Position numbers and translations under genes: made by a program. Shown here one piece after another: positions 24,145 through 31,914 of a stretch of DNA of 64,000 nucleotides (positions are counted from its first letter, which is position 1; every line of letters starts with the position of its first letter). This DNA comes from an uncultured bacterium (GTDB lineage: Bacteria > Bacillota > Clostridia > Oscillospirales > Ruminococcaceae), in assembly GCA_934875375.1 (NCBI GenBank), contig CAKXHL010000001.1:1-64000 (forward strand), written 5' to 3'. The notes below the pieces were generated by a model. It saw only the letters and a list, made by a program, of their open reading frames with translations. It searched no databases and had not been told where the DNA came from.

Positions 24145-24882
24145 TTGAAACATATGAGAAGATGGACCGGACTGCTGTTGGCGATGATGCTGCTGTTTTT
24201 GTCCGGCTGTGGCGACGCGGCGGAATCCTCCTCCCCTGAATCCCAAGACGGAGAAGCGGGCGCGTCTGCCCTTTTGCAGTTCGAACTGCCGCAAGAGGGT
24301 GATGAAATTGTTGTCATCCATACCAGCATGGGAACGCTGAAAGTGATGCTTTTCCCAGAGGTTGCCCCGAAAGCGGTGGAAAATTTTGTGACTCACGCAA
24401 AAGAAGGGTATTATAACGGGCTGAAATTTTATAAGGTCCAGAAGAATAAATGCCTTTACACCGGCGACCCCAAAGGGGATGGGACCGGCGGAGAGAGCGT
24501 TTTTCAGGATGAGAACGGTCGTGTTCAGCCGTTTGAGGATGAGTATTCCATGGATTTATGGCATTTCAACGGGGCGCTTTCCATGGTGAACGACGGCGCC
24601 GAAGATAATAACGGCAGCCGGTTCTGCTTTGTGCAGTCTTCCAGCGTCAATGCGGATATGCTGCTGGAAATGAAAAATATCGGATTTCCCAGCAATGTCA
24701 TTTTAAAGTATGCCGGTGTTGGCGGCGCTCCCTGGCTGGATACCAAGCAGGTGGTGTTTGCTCAGGTGTATGACGGATTGGATGTGCTGGATGCTATCGC
24801 GGCGGTGAAAGTAGATGAAAACGGCGTGCCGAAGGAGAATGTGGTCATCAATTCCATGTCGGTGGAAAAATATCAAGGCTAG
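24145..24882 (+). CDS. Cyclophilin-type peptidyl-prolyl isomerase lipoprotein
   Basis: A 245-residue exported lipoprotein with a lipobox LFLSGC near residue 23 and an acidic Ser-rich linker. A cyclophilin domain follows (VIHTSMGTLKVMLFPEVAPKA, FVTHAKEGYYNGLKFYKV, NNGSRFCFVQSS). It would help fold exported proteins on the outer face of the membrane. The usual catalytic Arg region reads NGLKFYKV (Lys in place of RVI), so activity may be reduced. I start at TTG 24145, with GAGGTGA five bases upstream. An ATG three codons later is the alternative. Confidence 0.88.
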   Translation: MKHMRRWTGLLLAMMLLFLSGCGDAAESSSPESQDGEAGASALLQFELPQEGDEIVVIHTSMGTLKVMLFPEVAPKAVENFVTHAKEGYYNGLKFYKVQKNKCLYTGDPKGDGTGGESVFQDENGRVQPFEDEYSMDLWHFNGALSMVNDGAEDNNGSRFCFVQSSSVNADMLLEMKNIGFPSNVILKYAGVGGAPWLDTKQVVFAQVYDGLDVLDAIAAVKVDENGVPKENVVINSMSVEKYQG

Positions 24883-24896
24883 TTTGTTGTAGGAGA

Positions 24897-24959
24897 AAGC
24901 AGGAGTTCCGGAAAAGCGGTGTTCTTTACCGCATTTTTCTTGGGATGCCTGCTTTTTTT
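24897..24959 (+). terminator. Terminator with nested hairpins
   Basis: An outer stem AAGCAGG (24897-24903) with CCTGCTT (24948-24954), then a T run, encloses an inner stem GCGGT with ACCGC (24916-24932) followed by ATTTTT. Confidence 0.75.
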
Positions 24960-24972
24960 CGTCCGTTCGTGA

Positions 24973-24978
24973 TACAAT
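24973..24978 (+). promoter_or_regulatory. Probable -10 for the nucleoside salvage operon
   Basis: TACAAT, 46 bases before the deoB ATG. The -35 region is T-rich and not a good match. Confidence 0.35.
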
Positions 24979-25024
24979 AATCCTGATGAGGATATCATAA
25001 AATCGGGGAGAAAGGGGATTGGCG

Positions 25025-26224
25025 ATGAAACGGATTTTTTTGATCATCTTAGACAGCTTCGGCATTGGCAACGCACCGGATGCGGCGGATTTTGCAGACG
25101 AGGGCAGCAATACCCTGCGGGCGGTGATGCTCTCGCAGAAGTTTTGGGTGCCGAACCTTAAAAAACTTGGCCTTTTTGAAATCGAGGGAACGCCGGGCCC
25201 AAAAGGAGGGCCGGCGGCCGGTGCGTTCGGGCGGCTGACCGAAGTTTCCCGCGGAAAGGACACTACCATCGGACATTGGGAGCTTGCGGGCATCCATTCT
25301 CCCAAGCCGCTGCCGGTTTATCCCGATGGATTCCCGCCAGAGGTGATCCAGGCTTTCCAGCAGGAGGTGGGCCGGGGTGTGCTGTGCAATAAACCCTATT
25401 CCGGCACACAGGCCATCGCCGATTATGGAGAAGAACACCTGCGTACCGGCAAACTGATTGTCTATACCTCTGCGGACAGTGTGTTTCAAATCGCGGCACA
25501 TGAAGAGTTGGTGCCGCCGGAACAGCTGTATGAATACTGTCGGGCTGCCAGAAAGATTCTGACTGGGAAAAACGGCGTAGGGCGGGTGATTGCCCGGCCT
25601 TTTGTGGGCAAAGCACCTCATTTCACCAGAACAGCAAACCGCCATGATTTTTCCTTACCGCCTCCCGCGCCTACGATGCTGGATCTTTTGCAGCACTCGG
25701 GTCTGGAGACGATTGGCGTGGGGAAAATCGGTGACATTTTTGCAGGACAGGGCTTGTGTGAAAGCCTGCCCACCAAAGGAAATGCCGATGGGATGGAAAG
25801 GGCCGGGCAGCTGCTGGAACGGGATTTTCACGGACTCGCTTTTGTGAATCTGGTAGATTTCGATATGCTGTATGGGCACCGCAATGATGTGGACGGCTAT
25901 GCGGCAGCATTAAGTGAATTTGACCGGTGGCTGGGCGAGTTCCTGCCAAAACTGAAAAAAGAGGATGTGCTGATGATTACCGCCGATCACGGGTGCGATC
26001 CGTCTACTCCCAGTACCGATCACTCCCGGGAGCGGGTTCCCTTTCTGGCTTTGGGCCGTCCGATTCGTGCCGGCGTGAATCTGGGAACGCGGAACAGCTT
26101 TGGCGATGTGGGCGCGACCATACTGGACGCATTCGGTCTGGACAAAGGACCGCTTTTTGGAACGAGCTTTTGGCCCCAGATTGTAAAACAGGAGGAGAAA
26201 GATGGACTGGAGCGGATTGATTGA
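25025..26224 (+). CDS. deoB: Phosphopentomutase
   Basis: A 399-residue alkaline-phosphatase-superfamily mutase that interconverts (deoxy)ribose 1-phosphate and 5-phosphate. Metal-site motifs are LDSFGIGNAPDA, GKDTTIGHWELAG with the phosphorylated Thr, and ITADHGCDPSTPSTDHSRE. The ATG at 25025 follows AAAGGGG. It is first in the deoB-cdd-pdp operon, and its 3' end overlaps cdd by 23 bases. The three genes together route pyrimidine nucleosides into pentose phosphate metabolism. Confidence 0.96.
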   Translation: MKRIFLIILDSFGIGNAPDAADFADEGSNTLRAVMLSQKFWVPNLKKLGLFEIEGTPGPKGGPAAGAFGRLTEVSRGKDTTIGHWELAGIHSPKPLPVYPDGFPPEVIQAFQQEVGRGVLCNKPYSGTQAIADYGEEHLRTGKLIVYTSADSVFQIAAHEELVPPEQLYEYCRAARKILTGKNGVGRVIARPFVGKAPHFTRTANRHDFSLPPPAPTMLDLLQHSGLETIGVGKIGDIFAGQGLCESLPTKGNADGMERAGQLLERDFHGLAFVNLVDFDMLYGHRNDVDGYAAALSEFDRWLGEFLPKLKKEDVLMITADHGCDPSTPSTDHSRERVPFLALGRPIRAGVNLGTRNSFGDVGATILDAFGLDKGPLFGTSFWPQIVKQEEKDGLERID

Positions 26225-26627
26225 AAAGGCGATGGAAGGGATGGAGCGGGCCTATGCCCCTTATTCTGGCTTTCGGGTGGGCGCGGCGCTTTTGGGAAAA
26301 AGCGGTGAGGTTTATACCGGCTGCAACGTGGAATCCTGCGCATACACGCCAACCTGCTGTGCGGAGCGCACCGCTTTGGTCAAAGCTGTGAGCGAGGGAG
26401 AACGGGCATTTTCGGCGCTGGCGGTAGTTTCTGTCGGCGGCGTGGATGAGGATTACACATCTCCGTGCGGGGTTTGCCGGCAGATGCTGTTTGAGTTCTG
26501 CGAAGAAGATATGCCGGTGATTCTGGCAAAATCGAAAGAGGACTACAAGCAGGTCACGCTGGGGCAGCTGCTGCCCATGGGATTTGGGCCTGACAAATTG
26601 GGAAAGGGGAAAGCAGGATGCGAATGA
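26202..26627 (+). CDS. cdd: Cytidine deaminase
   Basis: A 141-residue homotetramer-type cytidine deaminase that converts cytidine and deoxycytidine to uridine forms. The zinc site has the cysteine of GCNVESCAYTPTCCAERTAL, with the catalytic Glu in CAER, and the PCGVCRQ pair. The substrate loop is YAPYSGFRVGAA. The start lies inside the end of deoB, behind AGGAGGAG, and the stop overlaps the pdp start by 10 bases. Confidence 0.96.
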   Translation: MDWSGLIEKAMEGMERAYAPYSGFRVGAALLGKSGEVYTGCNVESCAYTPTCCAERTALVKAVSEGERAFSALAVVSVGGVDEDYTSPCGVCRQMLFEFCEEDMPVILAKSKEDYKQVTLGQLLPMGFGPDKLGKGKAGCE

Positions 26628-27925
26628 TCGATTTAATCGAGCGAAAAAAACGGGGAGGCGCGCTGTGCGAAAAAGAGATTCGCTATTTCATCGATGGCTT
26701 TACCGGCAGCGAAATTCCCGATTATCAGGCGGCGGCTTTACTGATGGCGATTTGCTTTACGGGGATGACCGACCAGGAAATTGCTTGGATGACCGACGCG
26801 ATGGCCTGCTCTGGCGATCAGGTAGATCTTTCCGACATCCCCGGTATCAAGGTGGATAAACACAGCACCGGCGGAGTCGGTGACAAAACAACGCTGATTT
26901 TGGCGCCGTTGGTGGCGGCATGCGGTGTTCCGGTGGCGAAAATGAGCGGCAGGGGTCTGGGACATACCGGCGGTACGGTGGATAAGCTGGAGGCAATTCC
27001 GGGTTTTCACACCTCGGTGGACCGGAAGACATTTTTGGAAACGGTGCAAAAAATCGGCGTTTGCATAGCCGGCCAGTCGGGGAATCTGGCGCCTGCAGAT
27101 AAAAAGCTTTACGCCCTGCGGGATGTTACTGCCACGGTGGATTCCATCCCGCTGATCGCCGCATCGGTCATGAGCAAGAAGATTGCCGCTGGTGCGGATG
27201 CCATTGTGCTGGATGTAAAATGCGGCAGCGGCGCTTTTATGAAAACGGCAGAGGATGCTTCCCGTCTGGCGCGGGAGATGGTGGATATTGGCCGGGCCTG
27301 TGGGCGACGGATGTCTGCGGTTATTACCAATATGGATGTTCCGCTGGGACACTGTATCGGCAATGGGCTGGAAGTGGCGGAGGCGATTGCCGTGCTGAGC
27401 GGCAAGGGGCCGGACGATTTGCGAAATGTTTGTCTGGAGCTGGCGGCGCAGATGCTGCTGCTTGCAAAAAAAGGTAATTGGGAAGCCTGCCTCTCCATGG
27501 CAAAAAAGGCGCTGGCCAGCGGAGCCGCATGGGGAAAATTCCGGCAGATGTGTGCAGCGCAGGGCGGCGATGCTGCTGTTTTGGATCAGCCGCAGAAATT
27601 GTATGAAAAAGCGCAGGTATACGAATTAACCGCCCCGCAGGACGGCTGGGTAGAGCGGATGGATGCGGAGCTCTGCGGGCGGGCCTCCATGCTGCTGGGA
27701 GCGGGCCGGGAGACAAAGGACAGCGTGATTGATCCGGCAGCCGGGATTGTCCTGTGCCGGAAAACCGGCGAAGCGGTTCAAAAAGGGCAGACGCTGGCAT
27801 GGCTTTATACCAACCGGCCGGATCAGCTGGAGCAAGCGTGCCGGACACTGTTGGAAAGTTATGTGTTTTCGGCAAAAAAGCTGGCTGAAATCCCATTGAT
27901 TTATGATAGAATCTTGGAAAAATAA
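26618..27925 (+). CDS. pdp: Pyrimidine-nucleoside phosphorylase
   Basis: A 435-residue nucleoside phosphorylase II family enzyme that splits uridine or thymidine with phosphate. The glycine-rich phosphate motif and family signature are DKHSTGGVGDKTTLIL and SGRGLGHTGGTVDKLEA. The central VMSKKIAAGADAIVLDVK and the C-terminal alpha/beta domain are present. Firmicutes enzymes with this sequence style are usually Pdp and not DeoA. It completes the salvage operon with deoB and cdd. Confidence 0.94.
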   Translation: MRMIDLIERKKRGGALCEKEIRYFIDGFTGSEIPDYQAAALLMAICFTGMTDQEIAWMTDAMACSGDQVDLSDIPGIKVDKHSTGGVGDKTTLILAPLVAACGVPVAKMSGRGLGHTGGTVDKLEAIPGFHTSVDRKTFLETVQKIGVCIAGQSGNLAPADKKLYALRDVTATVDSIPLIAASVMSKKIAAGADAIVLDVKCGSGAFMKTAEDASRLAREMVDIGRACGRRMSAVITNMDVPLGHCIGNGLEVAEAIAVLSGKGPDDLRNVCLELAAQMLLLAKKGNWEACLSMAKKALASGAAWGKFRQMCAAQGGDAAVLDQPQKLYEKAQVYELTAPQDGWVERMDAELCGRASMLLGAGRETKDSVIDPAAGIVLCRKTGEAVQKGQTLAWLYTNRPDQLEQACRTLLESYVFSAKKLAEIPLIYDRILEK

Positions 27926-27967
27926 TCACTTTTTTCGTAAAAAACCGGGGTTTTTACCGGGATAATC

Positions 27968-27996
27968 TGGACTTTTTCAGCGCCCGGGATTACAAT
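27968..27996 (+). promoter_or_regulatory. Promoter before the interrupted PHP gene
   Basis: TGGACT (27968-27973), a 17-base spacer and TACAAT (27991-27996). Confidence 0.5.
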
Positions 27997-28054
27997 AAGG
28001 GCAGAAATCGCGGCGGCTCTACCGCAGACAAGCGATGCCGAAAGGATGACCAAT

Positions 28055-28867
28055 ATGAAGAAAATTACGGCAGATTACCATTTGCACAGCGACGTTTCGC
28101 CGGACTGTAAAACGCCGATGGAGGAAAGCTGCGAGGCAGCGATTCAAAAAGGATTGACAGAGCTTACTTTTACCGAGCATATGGAGATGTTCAGCGGTAA
28201 TTTCAAGCGCTATCCGGTTTCCTACATGCAGCAGTATTTTGGCAATCTGGCGCGGTGCCGGGAAAAATTTGCCGGAAAACTAGTGCTGAAGGCCGGCGTG
28301 GAGCTGGGTCAGGGACAGGTGGACCGGGAATGGGAAAAGACCATTATTGACCTGTTTCCATTTGATTTCATCATTGGATCGGTACATAAAATGGACAATG
28401 TGGATATGGGCAAGATGGCATTTGCCGATGAGGCACAGACCAAACGGATTATCTAGCAGAATCTGGAATATTTGTGGGAATTGGTGGACACCTGTGATTT
28501 TGATTCGCTGGGCCATGTGGATCTGGTGAAGCGCTACGCGGCAAACCATGGGATCAAGGTGGATTTGGCGGAATATCCTGATCAGCTGATGCCGATTCTG
28601 CGCCGGCTGGCAGAGAGGGGAAAGGCGCTGGAGATCAATACCTCCGGTATTCGTCAGTCCCCCAAAGAGGCGCTGCCTTCGGTGCGGATCTTAAAAATGT
28701 TTAAAGAAGCAGGCGGCCGCTATTTGACCGTTGGTTCCGATGCGCATTTGGCCAAAGATGTGGGGGCGGATTTTGACACGGCGCGGCAGATGGCGCTGGA
28801 AGCCGGATTCCGTCATATCGCACTGTATGAACAGCGAAAACCAATTCTGGTTTCAGTTGAGGATTAG
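28055..28867 (+). pseudogene. Histidinol-phosphatase-like PHP gene with one in-frame amber stop
   Basis: The frame from the ATG at 28055 (ribosome site AAAGGATG) encodes a PHP-domain phosphatase: ADYHLHSDVSPDCKTP, FTEHMEMF, GVELGQ and FIIGSVHKMD. It stops at TAG (28454-28456). The same frame then continues without any shift as QNLEYLWELVDTCDFDSLGHV, GKALEINTSGIRQSP and LTVGSDAHLAKDVG, to a normal end at 28867. Repaired, it is 271 codons, the usual length, with all metal-binding histidines. The substitution is likely CAG or a similar codon to TAG. TAG is a normal stop elsewhere in this window (malQ), so recoding is unlikely. The product, if read through, would dephosphorylate histidinol phosphate or a related substrate. 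Confidence 0.75.
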
Positions 28868-28886
28868 ACGAGAGGAGAGAAGTTTT

Positions 28887-30026
28887 GTGTATCGGTATGA
28901 AGAAAAATTGAGAAAATTTTTCAAAGCGCACCAGCAGGAGCTGGTGGATCTGATGATTACCATCTGTCAGATTCCGGCACCTTCCGGCAAGGAGGAAAAA
29001 CGGGCGGCCTTTTGCAAGGAATGGCTGGAAAAACAGGGTGCCAAAAACGTGACGGTCGACCGGGCGCTGAATGTGATCTGTCCGATGGGCTGCGAAGGGT
29101 CTGACGAAATTGTGGCGATAATGGCCCATTCGGATACCGTATTTCCGGACATGGAACCAATGCCGCTGCGCATAGAGGACGGCAAGATCTTTTCCCCCGG
29201 CATCGGCGACGATACCGCCAATGTGGCGATTATGCTGATGATTGTGAAGTTTATTCTGGAAAACCATATGAGCCCGAAAGGCGCTGTCATGTTCGTTGTG
29301 GATTCCGGAGAAGAGGGCCTTGGCAATCTGAAAGGCTGCCGGCAGATCATGGAAGATTATGCGGGGCGGATCAAAGAGGTGCTGGCGCTGGATGGAACAT
29401 TTACTTCGATGGTGACCGGCGCAGTGGGCTCTATGCGCTACCGGGTGGAGGTACTGACGGAAGGAGGCCATTCTTACGGACATTTCGGCAACCGCAATGC
29501 CATTCATCTTTTGGCGTCTATGATCAATACACTGTATCAGATGAAGGTGCCGCAGGGCGGGCGAACCACCTACAATGTGGGAACCATTGAAGGCGGCACA
29601 TCGGTAAACACCATCGCGCAGCAGGCGTCTATGCTGTATGAATTCCGTTCGGACTGCAAAGAGAGCCTGAAAATTATGGACCGCTTTTTCCAAAGTGTGG
29701 TGGAAAGCTACCGTACTATGGGTATTACTGTCAATGTGGAGCTGCTGGGGCTGCGCCCCTGCACGGGAAATGTGGACCCGGCCAAACAGGAGAAACTGAT
29801 TGAGCGATGCTGCGAAGTGATGACCTATTATACCGGTGAGAAAGAAATCGCCACCGGCTGTGCCTCAACAGACTGCAATATCCCGTTATCCCAGGGGATC
29901 CCGGCAGTGTGCTTTGGCGGGTATGTAGGGCACAAAGGGCATACGAGGCAGGAGTTTGTCGAACTGGACAGCCTGGAGGTTGGGCCGCTGGTAGTCGGTA
30001 CGGTCATAACCGAATATTTTCAATAG
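28887..30026 (+). CDS. M20-family metallopeptidase (ArgE/DapE/YgeY-like)
   Basis: A 379-residue di-zinc hydrolase. Metal-ligand motifs are IMAHSDTVFP (His, Asp), GIGDDTANVAIML (Asp), DSGEEGLGN (catalytic and ligand Glu), and the late GYVGHKGHTRQEFV (His). A dimerisation domain spans about residues 185-290. The start is GTG at 28887, with GAGGAG upstream. The long upstream frame is the tail of the PHP gene in another frame. The substrate is unknown; members include carboxypeptidases and deacylases of amino acids. It probably shares a transcript with the PHP gene. Confidence 0.88.
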   Translation: MYRYEEKLRKFFKAHQQELVDLMITICQIPAPSGKEEKRAAFCKEWLEKQGAKNVTVDRALNVICPMGCEGSDEIVAIMAHSDTVFPDMEPMPLRIEDGKIFSPGIGDDTANVAIMLMIVKFILENHMSPKGAVMFVVDSGEEGLGNLKGCRQIMEDYAGRIKEVLALDGTFTSMVTGAVGSMRYRVEVLTEGGHSYGHFGNRNAIHLLASMINTLYQMKVPQGGRTTYNVGTIEGGTSVNTIAQQASMLYEFRSDCKESLKIMDRFFQSVVESYRTMGITVNVELLGLRPCTGNVDPAKQEKLIERCCEVMTYYTGEKEIATGCASTDCNIPLSQGIPAVCFGGYVGHKGHTRQEFVELDSLEVGPLVVGTVITEYFQ

Positions 30027-30059
30027 TCATTTTTCTAGCACAATAGAGGCCATCCTGGC

Positions 30060-30093
30060 AAAAACGCCTAGCCCTGCAGGGCTAGGCGTTTTT
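30060..30093. terminator. Perfectly palindromic bidirectional terminator
   Basis: A 15-bp perfect stem around TGCA: AAAAACGCCTAGCCC (30060-30074) and GGGCTAGGCGTTTTT (30079-30093). Confidence 0.9.
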
Positions 30094-30351
30094 GCCGAAA
30101 AACTGCTGCCTACTGCCTTGCGAGGAAAATTCCTGGGGACAGCCTTCGCTTTTTATTGCAAAGCAGCGGAAGAAATGAAAAAAAGACAGGAAGCAGGAGC
30201 CTTTTTCATGCTTCCAGAGATTACCGCTATACAAATTTGTCATAATATGCAATAATTTGTAAAAAAGTGCGCGTAATCTCTTGCTATTATTTCTCATACA
30301 GTATAAAATAAAAAGTGGATATCTAGTGGTATCTGAAATGGGAGGGGAAGT
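30094..30351. other. Intergenic region before the GHL10 gene
   Basis: AT-rich and without a credible coding frame. It carries only the promoter candidate at 30281-30309. Confidence 0.4.
30281..30309 (+). promoter_or_regulatory. Promoter of the GHL10 lipoprotein gene
   Basis: TTGCTA (30281-30286), a 17-base spacer and TAAAAT (30304-30309). A TATAAA overlaps two bases earlier. Confidence 0.5.
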
Positions 30352-31863
30352 ATGAAACGAATTATCAGTATATTGCTGATTTCTGTTTTGCTGCTGACAT
30401 CTTTTTCCGGATGCGCCGGCCAGCCTGCTGATTCGGCTCCGGACCCGCAAATGCTGTTGGGAGAAGGCACGGTGCTTTCTCAGCAGGAACGACCGGAATT
30501 TTCTCAGGGCAGCGGGGAAACACCTTTTTCATCTGATCCGGTTGTGCTTTCCTCTCAAGCGGAGTCTTCTTCGGGAACGGATACGTCTTCCCGGACTTCT
30601 GAGGGATCGAAGATATCTTCTCAGGCGGCTGGGTCATCTTCTCAAAGCCAGACGATGGGACAGAGCGGCGCCTCCCAAGCAGGACCCGGCAGCTCGCAGA
30701 GTTCCAGCTCGCAAAGCAGTTCTTCTCAGGCCGGTGAAAGTTCCGGTACCGGCAGCTACACCGGCGATGAATATCGGGCGGTGTGGTTTTCCTATTTGGA
30801 TCTTTCCGGAATGCTCAAAGGGCAGGGACAGTCGGCTTTTCGAAAAAATATCAGAACGGCCTTTCAAAATGTGTCGAATCTGGGATGCAATGTGGTGATT
30901 GTGCAGGTTCGTCCTTTCGGTGACGCGCTTTATGATTCCGATTATTTCCCCTGGTCCTATTTGTGCACCGGCACCGAGGGGAAAAGCCCCGGCTATGACC
31001 CATTGCAGGTGATGATTGAAGAAGCTCGCGCTCTGGGGCTGGAAATCGAAGCTTGGGTGAACCCTTACCGGATCCGAACAGCAGGCAATAACAATGCGCT
31101 TTCTGCCTCAAACACTGCATCTCAGTGGGAGGACGAGGAAGAGGATTACGTAATCCGTTACGCAGGCGGTATCTATTATAACCCGGCACGGCCCGCGGTG
31201 CGGGAACGGATTGTGGACGGCGTGCGGGAACTGGCAGAGAATTATGATTTGGACGGCATTCATTTTGACGACTATTTCTATCCGTCCCCGGATGAGAGCT
31301 TTGACAGCACTGCTTACCGGGAATACAAAAATGGCGGGGGGTCTTTGTCGCTGGGCGACTGGCGGCGAGAGAATGTCAATATTCTGATTCGGGATGTCTA
31401 TTCTGCGATCAAAGCGGCAGACACTTCGATCCGCTTTGGTATAAGTCCTCAGGGCAACAACTCCAACAATTATAACAGTCAATATATTGATGTGGACAAA
31501 TGGCTTTCCAACAAAGGATATGTGGATTACATCTGCCCGCAAATCTATTTTGGATTTAACAACTCCACCTCTCCTTATACCGAGACGGTGGCGTTGTGGA
31601 ATAATAAAATCAAGGTTTCCGGCATTTCGCTTTATATCGGTCTGGCACCCTATAAAATCGGATTGACGGATACTTGGGCCGGAAGCGGCAAAAATGAATG
31701 GATCCATGATTCGTCTATTTTGGCCCGTCAGGTGCAGTCCGCCAGAGATTATAAAAAATACGGCGGGTTTGCTCTGTTTCGGTATGCGTCCTTGTTCGTA
31801 CCGGATTCGTCGGTAAAAAGCCAGGTGGAAAAAGAGAAAAACGCCTTGGCGGACATTCTGTAA
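30352..31863 (+). CDS. GHL10-family glycoside hydrolase-like lipoprotein
   Basis: A 503-residue exported lipoprotein. The signal (MKRIISILLISVLLLTSFSGC) is followed by about 110 residues of Ser/Gln/Gly-rich linker that would reach into the wall. Then comes a GHL10 (DUF187) TIM barrel, from EYRAVWFSYLDLSG to the C-terminus. Family active-site features are QVRPFGDALYDSDYFPW, AWVNPYRI, LDGIHFDDYFYP with its acidic cluster, and FGISPQGN. E. coli DigH of this family cuts peptide-free peptidoglycan glycans, so a wall substrate is likely. It lies directly before a gene that fuses a similar domain to an amidase. Confidence 0.9.
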   Translation: MKRIISILLISVLLLTSFSGCAGQPADSAPDPQMLLGEGTVLSQQERPEFSQGSGETPFSSDPVVLSSQAESSSGTDTSSRTSEGSKISSQAAGSSSQSQTMGQSGASQAGPGSSQSSSSQSSSSQAGESSGTGSYTGDEYRAVWFSYLDLSGMLKGQGQSAFRKNIRTAFQNVSNLGCNVVIVQVRPFGDALYDSDYFPWSYLCTGTEGKSPGYDPLQVMIEEARALGLEIEAWVNPYRIRTAGNNNALSASNTASQWEDEEEDYVIRYAGGIYYNPARPAVRERIVDGVRELAENYDLDGIHFDDYFYPSPDESFDSTAYREYKNGGGSLSLGDWRRENVNILIRDVYSAIKAADTSIRFGISPQGNNSNNYNSQYIDVDKWLSNKGYVDYICPQIYFGFNNSTSPYTETVALWNNKIKVSGISLYIGLAPYKIGLTDTWAGSGKNEWIHDSSILARQVQSARDYKKYGGFALFRYASLFVPDSSVKSQVEKEKNALADIL

Positions 31864-31914
31864 AACAAGGGAAAAGGAGAGAAGCGGCGACCGGCCGCGG
31901 GGGAGGTACATATT

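Noticed and set aside
27922..27960. Terminator after pdp
   Set aside because: A GTAAAAA/TTTTTAC pairing exists but has no GC-rich stem and no T tail after it.
28454..28456. Pyrrolysine or stop-codon reassignment at the amber codon
   Set aside because: TAG ends other genes normally, no PYLIS-like structure was seen, and PHP enzymes are not known to use pyrrolysine.
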